Assembly: GCF_963966145.1 (NCBI RefSeq)
Contig: NC_091047.1
Coordinates: 4,464,001 to 4,528,000, forward strand
Origin: Tenebrio molitor
Lineage: Eukaryota; Arthropoda; Insecta; Coleoptera; Tenebrionidae
DNA length: 64,000 nucleotides
Direction: 5' to 3'
Shown here: piece after piece, positions 33,158 to 45,300 of the stretch
Numbering within the stretch: position 1 is the first letter of the stretch
How the letters are laid out: each line of letters begins with the position of its first letter
Notes under the pieces: generated by a model
Database searches by the model: none
What the model was told of the DNA's origin: nothing
Seen by the model: only the letters and a program-made list of their open reading frames with translations
Position numbers and translations under genes: made by a program

Positions 33158-34300
33158 TTAGCAACACTTGGGCTTGACCATGTTGCCGTGAGCTATACTG
33201 TTGATGCTCAAATTAACAGTCTCCTCTTTTCCTGTATCTGTCGCTTCGAGCTCGCTCGAATTCGCCATGATATTGTCGATATTCTCGGTGTCGTACACCT
33301 TTAAGTTGTGGTCAACATTAGTCCCGAAGATTCTGATCAATCCGCGAGCCACGTCGTCGAAGACTAACTCGACGCCCTAAAATCACGTCAAGATCCTCAT
33401 AACTTCGGTCATCGCAATTACCTGATCCTGCATGGCGGAGCACTCGTGGTAGGTGGCGCCTATGCTTCGGGCGTACTGGATGGCCTCATCTCTGCTCACC
33501 TGTCACACAATTTATTCGATTTTCTGTGTTGCTTTTTTAAGTTTTTACCTGTCTGTTTTTGGCCAAGTCGATTTTGTTGCCCACCACGCATAGCACCATC
33601 GGATTGTCGACGTTTTTCTTCAGTTCCAAGACCCAGCCTTGCATGCTTTCAAAAGTCTGGACTGAGGTGATGTCAAAGACGATTAAGGCGGCGTTTGCGT
33701 TTCGGTAGAACATGGGGGCCATGGCTTTGAATCGCTCTTGGCCTGCCGTGTCCCATATCTGTAAGTACTGAGCGTGACGTTGTTGTTGGGAATGTGGGGA
33801 CTTTACCTGGAGTTTGACAGTGATATTGTCAATTAGAAGTTTACAACTGAAGAATGACGCCCCGACCGTTGGAGTGATGTGGTGGCTGAAGGAATTTTCG
33901 ACGTAGCGGATTACTGTGCTTGTTTTCCCCACACCTGATAATTGATAAATGAATCATTTCAAATTGCAATGTATTAATTTAATGCAGCTTCCAATATTAT
34001 TTATTAGATATGTAATTTATTATCGCAGAATACTGATAATATGATAAAAAGCGGAAAATGAGTTTGATATTTAATTGTTTTCTGAATTTTTTTTCCAATT
34101 AATTACCTATGTCCTATGTAACAAATGAGCAAAAAGTTATGAGGTAACTGCTGGTTTCCGAAAAATGAATAATAACTGGTCAGGAAGATTTAAAACAATT
34201 ATTCAACATATGTTTACGTTTGATTATTATTAGTTTTATTATTGTTTAAAACAATACCTTGGTATCCCAAGACGACCACTTTGCCTACGATGGTTTTCAT
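33158..34300 (-). CDS. Rab-family small GTPase, copy B (conserved)
   Basis: Five minus-strand exons: 34300-34258, 33934-33807, 33758-33549, 33499-33422 and 33376-33158, giving 225 residues. The G motifs are canonical: P-loop GYQGVGKT (12-19), switch I HHITPTVGASFF, WDTAGQE (59-65), NKID (118-121) and G5 ECSAM (146-150; Lys of the usual SAK replaced). The tail KPKCC ends in two cysteines for double geranylgeranylation. The RFKAMAPMFYRNANAALIVF switch II segment is close to the Rab5/Rab22 group. The SIGATYHECSA stretch and overall shape recall insect RabX1, but I could not verify that. Rab proteins of this group act on endosomal or secretory membranes. Exon structure is identical to copy A 8 kb away. 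This copy keeps the more family-typical residues and is likely the ancestral function. Confidence 0.9.
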
Positions 34301-35806
34301 TGTCATTCACTACCAACAATACAGTCAAACTGACACACTACCACAGCAAATTATCAAACGATTACATTAAAACGCAACGTAAATTCCGTCTTTGATAACA
34401 AAAACAGTTAAGGTTATGTGATGTGTTGAAGTGCCGAATAAATAAAAATACAACAATCAGCTGACATGACATTATAGAAACCTGTAATACGACATTTGTT
34501 GTTTTGATTGACAAGAGCCAAGGGAATTTGAAAAACTTTTATGATCAACAAGAAAAACTTATCTTCATTATATTCCTTAAAGGAGTTTTATGGTCAAATC
34601 GATATAGATATAGATATAGAAATCACGCAGCATTAAGAAAGCAACACTTTCGCAGATAAAATAAACATGAATTTGTCAATTTATAAAATCTATAATTATT
34701 GTCAGTCATGTTGTCGATTGATAACTAAATGTTGTCAAATATTTTTAATACGATTTATCGCTTGTTCTCTATTGTTGGATGCTGAAGTTTTTATCCTTTC
34801 AGATCTGCGGTATAGAACTCAAAAAAAAAATTTAAACATGTGTCCATTTTATGCTTGTCGTGCAGTTTTTGTTGACACATTTACTCAATAATTTTTCAGA
34901 AAAATTGTCTTTTTTAATTTCAATCGCAGACTTTTGTTACAAATTCGAATAATTTTTATTTTTTCTCCAATTTTTTAGTGGCAGTATAGAAATCTATAGA
35001 GAAATAAATGCGGTTTCACCTCTGATGGGTAGATGGCGCCAGATTCTAAATTGTCAGAAAGTTACTTGAATTGTGTTTTGATTTTGATGGTGTCAGGGAA
35101 ATATCTACTGATTTAACCCTTCACAGCCTTCACTGCGTGAAAGCCTAACACCTCAACTTTTCGGTAAGTTAAATCTGGCAAATCGTCGTTCCGAGAATAA
35201 CCACGTATTAGGTGTTGTTTCATTACAACCATTTGAAAAGATCGTTTAAAAGAATTATTCTTTATTTAACACTTAAACATCGTTTTGAAGAAAATGTGGT
35301 AATGGTGCTAGTAATAGCAGTTGTGGTGGTTGTAATAGTAATAAGTATCGTGCGCTCGAAAAAAAAACGAGTAAACTATGACTGGCATGGTTCAGTTGGC
35401 AGCACTGGTTTAATTTGGTGGATTTTTTTCGACTGCAAGGTACCATAGTACTCTCCCAATATCGTTTGTATTTTGGATGATAATTAGAATCAGTCAATAA
35501 CTCGCAACAGTGAAGTTTTTTGTGCAGCCAAGACTTCCTTTACTTTCTTCGTTGGTAAAGAATCAGCATGCTTTAATTGTTTTGACCGCCGTTTGGTTTC
35601 TGATGTTGTATCCAAATCTCATTAGTGGTAAAAAATAAAAATAAAGAACACCGAAATTGCAAGTATTTACTTGTACATATGTGATGCTTCCATTTTCTGG
35701 AAAATTCAAAACTAATAATAAAGAAATGACGGCATCAATTTACTCAGAAACTGGAACTTCACTGAAGTTTCAGTTAAATAACTTTTCTGGTTACTGTTAG
35801 GTAGTT

Positions 35807-35945
35807 AGTAAAACTGACAACAATGCACTAGACATTGACGCTATTTATAACCTCAAACTTAGAAAAACACAACCTAATTCAGTACACAGCTTTAATACCA
35901 AATTAAAAATGTTCATGGCTTCCCATTGTGCCAAAACAACGTGAA
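35807..35945. mobile_element. MITE family A, truncated copy 3
   Basis: The right 139 bp of the family A element is present, ending CCATTGTGCCAAAACAACGT then GAA. The left terminus is missing. Confidence 0.8.
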
Positions 35946-38494
35946 GGTATTTTATCTACAAATGCAGAATAGTTTTGATAATTAAGCTTAATTATTTTAT
36001 TATATTAATAAATTGCTTTTTTCCCTGATTAGCGCAGTAAATAGGTCCTAATGAACCAATGAAAATTAGGTTGGTCAAGCTGGAAATTTCTAGACCTTAC
36101 CTACTAGGTAGGATTACTAGTATTATGACCAAAATGGTCTGTTTCTTACTCCCAGTTTTCTAATGAGGAGAATTTAGTACCTATCTTTTTTTCCCTGTTA
36201 GTAAAAACACAATTTTTCTGTTATAAATTATAATGTTACTTCTTGAAATGAAGATGCACTGGTAGTGTTTTTATTTATATTATCAGTTATTTTAATACGT
36301 AGTTTTAAACAGCGTGTTTTTGTGATCTAAAAGTTTGAACGAACACTTTTTGTCTTAGTCTGCCTCTGAAGTGAGGAGAAAAAAAACTCTAGAAATAGAA
36401 TTTCGGCTATATTTAAGCGAGTCCGCATGAACACATAGATCCGAAATCAATTTCCAAACTAACTCCAATTCCTCCATGTCTAACAATCCTGTCAGGAAAA
36501 GTATTCCCATGATTCAATGCGGTGGCGCCGCCGGAGGGAAGGCAAATAAAACATACGTAAAACAATTGAAGCGCGAACGAGGGTGATCTGATAGCGTTCG
36601 TTCTGGAAGGGGTAATGCTGTCTACTGATTGGTTGAAAACTTTTAGATTGGTTCCAATCTTAGTAATTTTGGTCGAGAAACTCATAATTTATTGCCTTAG
36701 TGAGCTTGTTTCCAAGTACACTGCGACGAAAAAAGCGAAGAGAAAAGAAAAGGAAGTAATCCAGGACGACCCAAAGGACGAAAATATAGATAGCGTTGAC
36801 GTCGTTTTAAACCGAATCGAGACAAATGGACCGTTCGACCGAGGCCGTTCTCGCAGATGAATAACCAAAGACGACATTAGACCCTCTACTGACGTCATCA
36901 CGGCGCTATCGTCCAATCAAATGGACCGTGCCTAACTTAAGTAACGTCAGCGGATTCGCCGCGTCGTTGGCAGCACTGACGCCAGAAACCCGACTTCGGA
37001 CCGTTCGTTTCGATTTTTGATTTTTTCGAGGTGGCGCGTGAATGGAGATTCGGTTTTAAGAGGCAAAGATCGACGGGTTTCTCCTCCGGAGTGTCCCTCA
37101 TACATATTGCATGATATCGAATCAGTTGTTAAGTTAAGCGAGAACTCCACTTTAGACAAAACCTTTTAGCAAATTACATCAAGAACGATATGGACTTGTA
37201 ATACATACAATTCGTTCAGAGAGAAATGTTACAAATGCCGATTCGCCCTTCAGAATAAACGCATTTCATCCACACCAGTCGGTGGAACAAGGAGGGCGAA
37301 TTGAGACGCATAAATAACACTGGAATGATTTTTATAATTCGCGGGTGCTTCCGTTCCGATTGCGGTTCTTTCAGGATTCGTTTAAATGTATATTTACGGC
37401 GAAGACACTCTTGATTTCCAAGCCAACAATTCCGCAGTGCTGCCAACGCTCGCAAAGCTCAACTGTCACACCTGTCATCTTTACTAATAGGACTGCACGT
37501 TCTACTCATTTGACGAGAACATAACGCAACACTTGTTACATCCGAATTACAGGAAAACGTGTAACGCGCTTGGGTTGGCGCACTTGTAACAAGCGAAATC
37601 TCGTTGCAACATGGCGGATTGCAGGTCACGTGACCGATCACGTGACGACGCATCATATTTCCCATCCCGTTCGGCATTAATGGCATCATCGGAATCTAAG
37701 TAGGGATCGCTGAGCACATTTCCCTAATTTGATGAAACAAATTGCGAGGCCAAGTCAGCCGAGACGCCGCTAACGTTTCCTGAACGGAAGTGCCCGTGGC
37801 GGATGTTGATTGGTAATTGTTTCCCCGCAGATACTGACGCCCAATCAACGAGCGAGAGTAGTGGTGCGGAAAACGGCACTCTGGATCTACTCCGACGGAA
37901 TAACAATGGACCGGTGTGGATATCTTCGACGATGGATACTTGATATTATCGGAAACATCTCAGATGGATTCCGAATGGATTGGAGATGTTCTGATACAAC
38001 GCGGGGGGTGATGGGCATTTTTTATGAGAGGTGGATTATTGGGTCAGAGGCCGAAGGGGTTTAGGGGGTTTTGGAACTTTGGAGTAAATTGAAATGTAAT
38101 TTGAAGAAAAGTGTGATTTTATTGTGGCAAGGGTTGAAATAGTTCAAAAGTGATGAAAATTTTGGTTTTGTGTTTGTGGATCAAAATTGAAACCAACGAA
38201 TTTGTGTGGACTTGTAACTTTTAAATTTCAGTCTAAACTGAATAGTAGATTTTTGATTTAAAGATTTTTCGAAAATTGATATAATTGTATTATTATTATT
38301 ATTATTTTGGAAAAAAAGTAGGTGTTGATGAGAGAAATTTAAAGAAGATAGCACTTCTTTTGTAATAAATAAGTATTCCATATTTTGGAATGAAGAGTCA
38401 AAACCGGATAAAAAGGATTTGGGTTAAATTTGAAGTTTCTTGAATTTTACCCCAAAGTGAAGAAAATTTAGGAAAAAAATACATTTTATCTAAT

Positions 38495-38600
38495 CCCGTG
38501 GGATAAATGATACTTATCCCACTAATTTTGAGTGGGATAAGAACTTCATTACCTCACGCATTTTCATTACCTCACTCAGTGAGGTAATGAGTTTCCATAC
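38495..38600. repeat. cluster of short stem-loops
   Basis: GTGGGATAA and TTATCCCAC occur in alternating orientation, then ATTACCTCAC twice and GTGAGGTAAT once. Each can pair with its neighbours to form hairpins of 9-10 bp. No function is evident. Confidence 0.6.
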
Positions 38601-39371
38601 CGAATCGTATTTTGGAAACAATTTTGAAGTAAAATATAAAACTGAATTCTTATATTTTTGAAGCTGAACGCGAAAAAGACAAAGTATGATGTTTAGATTT
38701 TTTTTTAGCTTGACCTGGACAAGAATGCAATATAGTCAGTTAATGTAAATACATAGCAATACTTTCAGTTTTTTAATTTTGAAATAAAAAAGATTCATAA
38801 ACTCATAAACTGAAAAATAGTTCAAAGAAAAAACATTGAAAAAGAAACCCACAGATTTTAGTGTGATATTTGAGGTTACTTGGATGATAACTTTGAAAAA
38901 GGAATTTGGAACAAAGTAACACATTTTTGAAGTTACCGGTTCCAACAAGTTTTCTCAAATTTTGGAATAACAAGTAAATTGCACTTAATGTGACATTTAC
39001 TCAAAGTTTTAACAATTGCAACTAGCACTGAGTCGCATTTTGGAAATAATTTTGAATTACATAATATGGTATAAATTCTAGGATAATTTGAAAAAAGGGA
39101 GATTTTGTTTAATATAAAACTCCTAACTTTCCTTTTAACTCTTTGATAAAAGTGAAGCTGAATTTTTATGTTAAATATGTTTTAAAATATGGAAGTTTTT
39201 TGAATTATACTCGTAAGAAAGTGATGAGTACCTAATTGGAAGAAAATGAACAATTTCAAAAAGAAGTCAGAAAATGCATTGGATTGTTTAACGCACAGTG
39301 GATTTTCATGTTCAAGAGCGAAGAGGCTTGGTGCTTGGTATTTAATGTTTAAAAAAAATATCCGTTTTTGA

Positions 39372-39749
39372 ATCATGCGTTCAAATGAAAACCTGGGCTG
39401 AGAAGCTTTGAAAAAAGTAAACAATTTGGAACAGTGTAAAGTTTGAATTTCCCGCCGTTTGACACGAATGATAATTGTTCATGTTTAATTGGCACATGAA
39501 TGAACATGTTTATTTTTAGGAAAGGGTGCCCTTAAATATTGGTTTCGAGAATAGGAATCGTTAGTTATTATATTTTTAATGTAAAACATTGCTAAGAAAA
39601 AAAAACGGAAACATTTTTTGTTTATAAATTTTAGGTTAGCTGTCAACATGCTCTAATCACAACTGTCAACTTACACTTTAAAAAAGCAAAACAATTGACT
39701 GTATAACGGTTGGACCTTCCCAGTCCAGGATTTCATTTGAACGCCCGAT
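39372..39749. mobile_element. MITE family B, copy 2
   Basis: The ends are ATCATGCGTTCAAATGAAAA and the complement of CAGGATTTCATTTGAACGCC. Length is 378 bp. It lies only 11 bp from copy 3 in the same orientation. Confidence 0.85.
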
Positions 39750-39760
39750 ATAATCCTTGT

Positions 39761-40127
39761 ATCGCGCGTTCAAATGAAATCCTGGGCTGAGTAGGCGTTG
39801 AAAAAATTAAACCGTTTAGAAGCGTGTAAAGTTTGAATTTCCCGCCGTTTGACACGAATGACATTTGTTTATGTTTAATCGGGACATAATTGAACATGTT
39901 TGTTTTCAACAAAGGGTGCCCTTAGAGATTTGCTTCGAGAATAGGAATCGTTAGTTATTTTATTTTTAATGTAAAACATTGCAAAGAAAGAAAAAAAGAA
40001 AGACTTTTTTAGCTGTAAATTTTAGGTTAGCTGTCAACATGCTCCAATTAATCTACGCTTGAAAAAAGCATAACAATTGACGGTTTCCAACGCCTTCCCA
40101 GCCCAGGATTTCATTTGAACGCGCCAT
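39761..40127. mobile_element. MITE family B, copy 3
   Basis: The best preserved copy of the family, 367 bp, with ends ATCGCGCGTTCAAATGAAAT continuing CCTGGGCTGAGTAGGCGTTG, and a matching inverted right end. Confidence 0.85.
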
Positions 40128-40425
40128 ATAAAAATATGTTTTTCTGAATATCCCCTAGCTAGACGGACATCTTTCATGATAAAAACCAAACACTCTGTAT
40201 GTTTCAAACATTCTAAAACGTCGTAGAGAACCTTTTAAGACATTTTAAGAAAGTATTTTTGTAGACAAAATTCGATACCTACAATATCATTCTATAGATT
40301 TTTTAAAATCTTTCTTTAAATATTTTTTTACATTTTCTTTTTTTTTGTCTTTTTTGCTCTTTTCTTATTTTATTTTATTTGCTGTCCTTATTCTTTTGTA
40401 CCTACTATTTTTTATACTTATACAT

Positions 40426-40670
40426 ATACCGGGCCTTCAAGTAAATTCGAAATTAGAGTAGGCTGTGATTTATATATTTTGTCTGTTAAAGGTTGGTAGA
40501 CTTTTTAGCACTGACAGTTGTCAATAGTTTTATCTCACGATCAGAATAAACACGTGTACGGTGCTGTCAAATGACACTGCTGTCCTATTTTGTAAAAATT
40601 GTGTGTTGCCAACTTCATAATAAAATCACAGCATACCTACCCTAATTGCGAATTTATTTGAACGCACGAT
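40426..40670. mobile_element. MITE related to family B
   Basis: The left end TACCGGGCCTTCAAGTAAAT and the right end complement of AATTTATTTGAACGCACGAT share the GTTCAAATRAAT theme of family B, but the interior differs (TAGGCTGTGATTTAT and partner). It is 245 bp. Confidence 0.7.
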
Positions 40671-40680
40671 ATAATACATA

Positions 40681-41152
40681 CAGGGTATTTCACGAGTGAT
40701 AATGACGGAATTAAAAATGTAATCCACAATATATGTACATATTTCCAAAGTTAACTTGGATATTTGTTTTTTGATTTATAAAAACATGAAACATAGTTAG
40801 CTGTGAAGTTTCATAAATTTTGACATAAACGTCATTGCCTTGGTTAAATGAAATTGTGAAAAAACGAAGAGATTTTGGGAAAATATTTTTTGTCTGCATA
40901 AACGCGCAACTGCCGAAGCGCCATAAATCAGGATCATCTCTGTTTTGTCATCGTTCGAATACATTTTAATTGTCGTATTTTGACTTTTTCGTCAGTTGTG
41001 ACAAATATAATTATTGAAAGCAAAACCATCATGGATTCATAATTTCATTTTAAAATAATACAATATTTAAAATAGCCACGTTAGCTTTGGAAATGTATTG
41101 TGGGTTGCATTGTCAATTCCGTCGGGCTCATTATCACTCGTGAAATACCCTG
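40681..41152. mobile_element. 472 bp TA-flanked MITE, CAGGGTATTTCACG ends
   Basis: The ends CAGGGTATTTCACGAGTGAT and complement extend to AATGA and GGAATT, followed by weaker inner symmetry (CCACAATA / TATTGTGG). TA lies on both sides. It does not encode a protein. Confidence 0.8.
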
Positions 41153-42288
41153 TATCGTCTATCTCGCACATTATTCGTTCTTCCTCTTTCCACTTTCACT
41201 GCACCTTCTTATATTGAAAGCTTCAGAACAATTCACTTCCATGTCTTGTAGATTGTAGAGGGTACCATCATTGTCACAAAACACATCCACTGGTACCTAC
41301 TTTTCATACATTTCTAAACGAAATAGTAAAAATAAAGTTTCTCCATTAAATATTTGACTGAATCCTATTATAATAATCATTGCTACCCAGAGTACCTACC
41401 TGATGGCATAATGCTCGTACTTCGTGTATTTCCAAATTGTTGAAATACTTAACATATTTTTAACTTAACTTTTTGACTCTTCTACATTAGCAAAAACTGT
41501 TGTTCTGGACACTCATTTAAAACCTCCTCTTAATAAACCAAAATTATAACTTCTCTTAATTTGTTTCCAAGTTTTTTATTTTTAAAACTCACCTAGGTAT
41601 CAAACAAAATTTTTTTTTTATTTCACGGGACCACCTGTAAATCCGCATTTCCTTATTTGCTCAAACCGCCCCCCGTTATGACTCGTTCCCATTTTTTTCA
41701 GCACGGTACAGCTGTAGATAAACATTTAGAACTTTCACACTGAACATTATTTATCGACAAACATAGCATTGCACCGATGTGCCAATTCTAAAATGTTTGG
41801 CAAACACCACCAAGGGCGATATTTTCCGTCACTTTGTATTCGTGAATGCCCTCATGACTAATACAGTTTGCATTGTTATTTTTTCTTTCTTAAAAAAACA
41901 AACATTCGATTCGACTTATCTCACGATAAAATATCGTCAATGAGTTAATGTACATTTCAGGCAAATTTTCATGCCGATACCGGTGTTGATACAACAACCG
42001 TAATGAATAAAGTTTCTATTGAACCGCGATTAGATAACTTCTGTATTGGTCATCGAATTACCTCCGCCGATATCGAAAGCGGAAGAGGATCAGGCCGCAA
42101 ATCCGAGATCAGGTGAGGTCAACCGTGTTTACAACTTTTGTAGGGTAATCCGGGGTGAATAAAAACTCGTTGTAAAATTAGTGTTATGATTTATTTTGTT
42201 ACAGGAACTTTAAAATATGTACAACTTTCGATGAGGTAGCGTCACAGAAAAACTTATCCAATCAACGAGATCATACTTCACAGTACAC

Positions 42289-42294
42289 TTTATT
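42289..42294 (-). terminator. poly(A) signal of exex
   Basis: A minus-strand AATAAA lies 66 bases after the exex stop codon. Confidence 0.6.
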
Positions 42295-42359
42295 CAATAA
42301 ATATTTACAAATACAAAATCATAATGCACCTACTCGCGTCCGATACCCGCGTTATCACT

Positions 42360-45300
42360 TTACACAACGTAAGGTCTGTACAGAGATTCACCATCTTGGA
42401 TCTTCCGACTGGGCTCGTTGTCGATTTGTCCTTCGAGTCCTTCCTGGGGGACGGAGGAGGTCGGCTTGCACTGCGACGAGCTCACCGCCTGCTTATTCGA
42501 CACCGGTTCGTTATCCTTGGGCGCCCCTTTCGCCTCCTGCTGCGCCTTCTTGCTCCGCTTCCACTTCATCCGCCTGTTCTGGAACCAGATTTTCACCTAC
42601 GACAAACCAGCAGCTGTAAGACAAAATCAAAACTGTTTTCTTCCGGCGAGAGTTACGGCCGGGCTAAGCACAACTCCAAACAAACAGACAGAAGTCATAT
42701 TTTAGGATTGTGATGACTAACTGCAGGAAATGTGATGGGAATTTATCACGTCTACGGCTTTAGTTTATAGAAACGTTGATTTCCTCGATCGGGCTTTCCG
42801 CGCTTTTTGATACTCACTTGGGTCTCCGTCAGCATTAAGCTCGTCGCCACCTCGAATCGCTTCGGTCGGGAGAGGTATTTGTTCTGTCTAAATTGCTTTT
42901 CTAATTCTAGTAATTGCTGGGAGGTGAACGCTGTGCGGGGGCGCCTCGTCTTGCCCAGGAGAGCGTGGCCGGGGCCGCAACCTTTAACAAACACACAAGT
43001 TACTCTTGAGATAATCCCACCAACTATCGACGGGGCACGTCACGACAATTTTGCTCATGGGACTCTCCCCAGGTTTTATAACAGTCACTCAGAAAAATTG
43101 GCAACGTTTTTGTAGGCTTTTCAACGATTAGTGGGAAATTAGCCAGCGGGAAGTCCCGATCTGAGCCTCACAGAAACCGAAAGAATATATAAAGTTTTTA
43201 GTTTTGGTGTACAAATTATGAAAATGCAATTTTTGATTTTTCAAAATAATTCAATTTAGGTATCGGGTGTTCATTTAAATTTCCCGTCAAAGTTGGCGTT
43301 GAAGAGTCGATTGTGAACGCACCACGGATTACGGATCACGGATCAGCTCTTTAAACTAACCTCGACTGAGGAGTGGTGCGTTCACAATCGACTCTTCAAC
43401 GCCAGATTTGGCAGGAAATTTAATTGAACACCCGATACTTTTCTTTACTTTTTTTTTAGTGTCTTACATTGCTAATTATTCCCATACTCTTTGAGAAGTA
43501 GTAAGAATTTTTTTCTTGCTTCCGCAGCTGGTAAATAAGAAACTAGGCGGCAAGAAATCCAGACCTGAGTCTCACAAAACCTGTGCGATAAAAATGTTTC
43601 GAAAAACTGGAACATATTTCGATTATCTATATTTACTCAGGCACATTTTACAATAAGCGTGCAATCACTGTACCGTGACAGTTGGTCAGGAATTTTATCA
43701 GAATATTAAATTATGAAAATGACTGATTTGTGGAAATGCGATGGCGATGGCGCTTTTAGCAGTGTATACTCATTACTCTCACCCTGAAATAATGAAATTG
43801 ACAGTGAAGTGTTATTAGAGCTTCGACCTTCTTCAAGTCCGCCACTGTCATTGCTTAATCTGCTATAAAGTTTAATGGCTGAAAGTCGTTCAGTTCTTTG
43901 GCCGCGTTTCAAAGACTTGATGGCTGTTTCGATAATAATTGCAAACGAACTAAGAGTGTACTGTCGACCAGTTTTTCACCACAGAAATTTTGTTTCAGGG
44001 AGTGGAGGAGATAGAGTGAGCGAAAGTAAAAAAGGTGAGTGATTTGTGATTTGGCTTTGTGACGGTCGTTACGTATGGTCGACGAGGGAGCCTTCGTTAC
44101 TTGTCAAATAATTCCCTGGGCGCTTTTTATTTTATTAAATAAAACAACAGTCCGTTAAGCCGGTGCAATCGGCCATAAAATCAGCACCACCATCACCTCG
44201 AACCCCATAGTCTTAACGGGCTCTCGTAGGGTGAAATTAGGGTGTCGTTAAATGTATTACGATATTAAATTATCATGACAATGGCACAATCAGGGGTCCC
44301 AGTGATAAATACACTGCAAACATACGGCCCTTCTGGCCACAGGTTTTATACGCAATATGCTGACAAATTAGAGGAGGCCCAGCACTATGAATAATTAAAT
44401 AAACAGGGCCGGTGCAGAATTCGGCGAATTTTCTCCATTCGGCACTAATTGCGGCCGAGCGATGCGATATTTCACCGGGGCAATAATTCCCGAAAACGTT
44501 TTCTTGCAACAAACATAAAACAAGTTAAGGATAATACCATGGATAATGGCTCCGGAACGTGGAATTTCAGCTGTAAATCAGACCGAAACGATCATCAGAA
44601 TGTTTTAAAGCCCTCCTGCGATTCGGCCGATTGCTTCCTGATATATGGCGATATGCGAGCGCTCAATGCTTATAAATTGCCGGCATTAGAGCGCTCAATC
44701 GGACTTGCGAGACGATTTCAGACGTGTACTCGAGCAAAAAATGCAAATTAGTTTAGTCAGGTATCTCCTACTGATTTATAAAAGGCCGAATTCAACCGAG
44801 AGGGGAGCTTTCAAGCTCAGGCACGAGCTCGAAAACCCACGATGACAAATTAATTAGTCACAAATGACGCTGCAACCCATTGGAGTGGCTTTTCTGAAAT
44901 GGAAACATTGAAATTTTAACATCTCGTACTGGTTTCAGCAGGATGGAGCTCGAACGCACATCGCGAGAAAGAACGAATTAATCAAGTGGCCAGCAAGATT
45001 GCCTGATCTAATACTTTCGAAAATGAAATGAAACAATAGTATCTAAGGGCAAAAGGTTAAATGAAAAAAAAATCGAGATGTTCTGCATAGAGGATAGAAC
45101 AGATGTACAAGATTGACATAGATGAGCCAGTTGATTATCAATAAAATCACCTGATCTAGCTCCTCTTGACGGTTTATCGAGCAGATTTAAAATACACATT
45201 TATTTAAAGTCTCTCTCAGATCAATATCAGGAACAACTCTAAATATAAAAGATTAAATAAGTATGAAACTTCACAATTGTAAGATTATCTAAATGGAACA

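Larger units (their letters stand above)
34421..42288. other. gene-poor repeat-rich interval between Rab copy B and exex
   Basis: It holds a GATATA triplet repeat (34601-34620), MITE A fragment 35807-35945, a GC-richer patch 36420-38060 with several short unrelated open frames, an ATT repeat (38287-38308), stem-loops at 38495-38600, two tandem MITE B copies (39372-40127), a related element (40426-40670) and a TA-flanked 472 bp element (40681-41152). None of the open frames in 36.4-38.1 kb matches a family I recognise. Confidence 0.55.

Noticed and set aside
36413..38064. GC-richer patch with several open frames, one encoding a hydrophobic stretch followed by a Lys/Glu-rich segment
   Set aside because: No family match, no consistent splice pattern and no homologous copy in the window. 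A promoter region or an old transposon piece is equally possible, so no gene is called.
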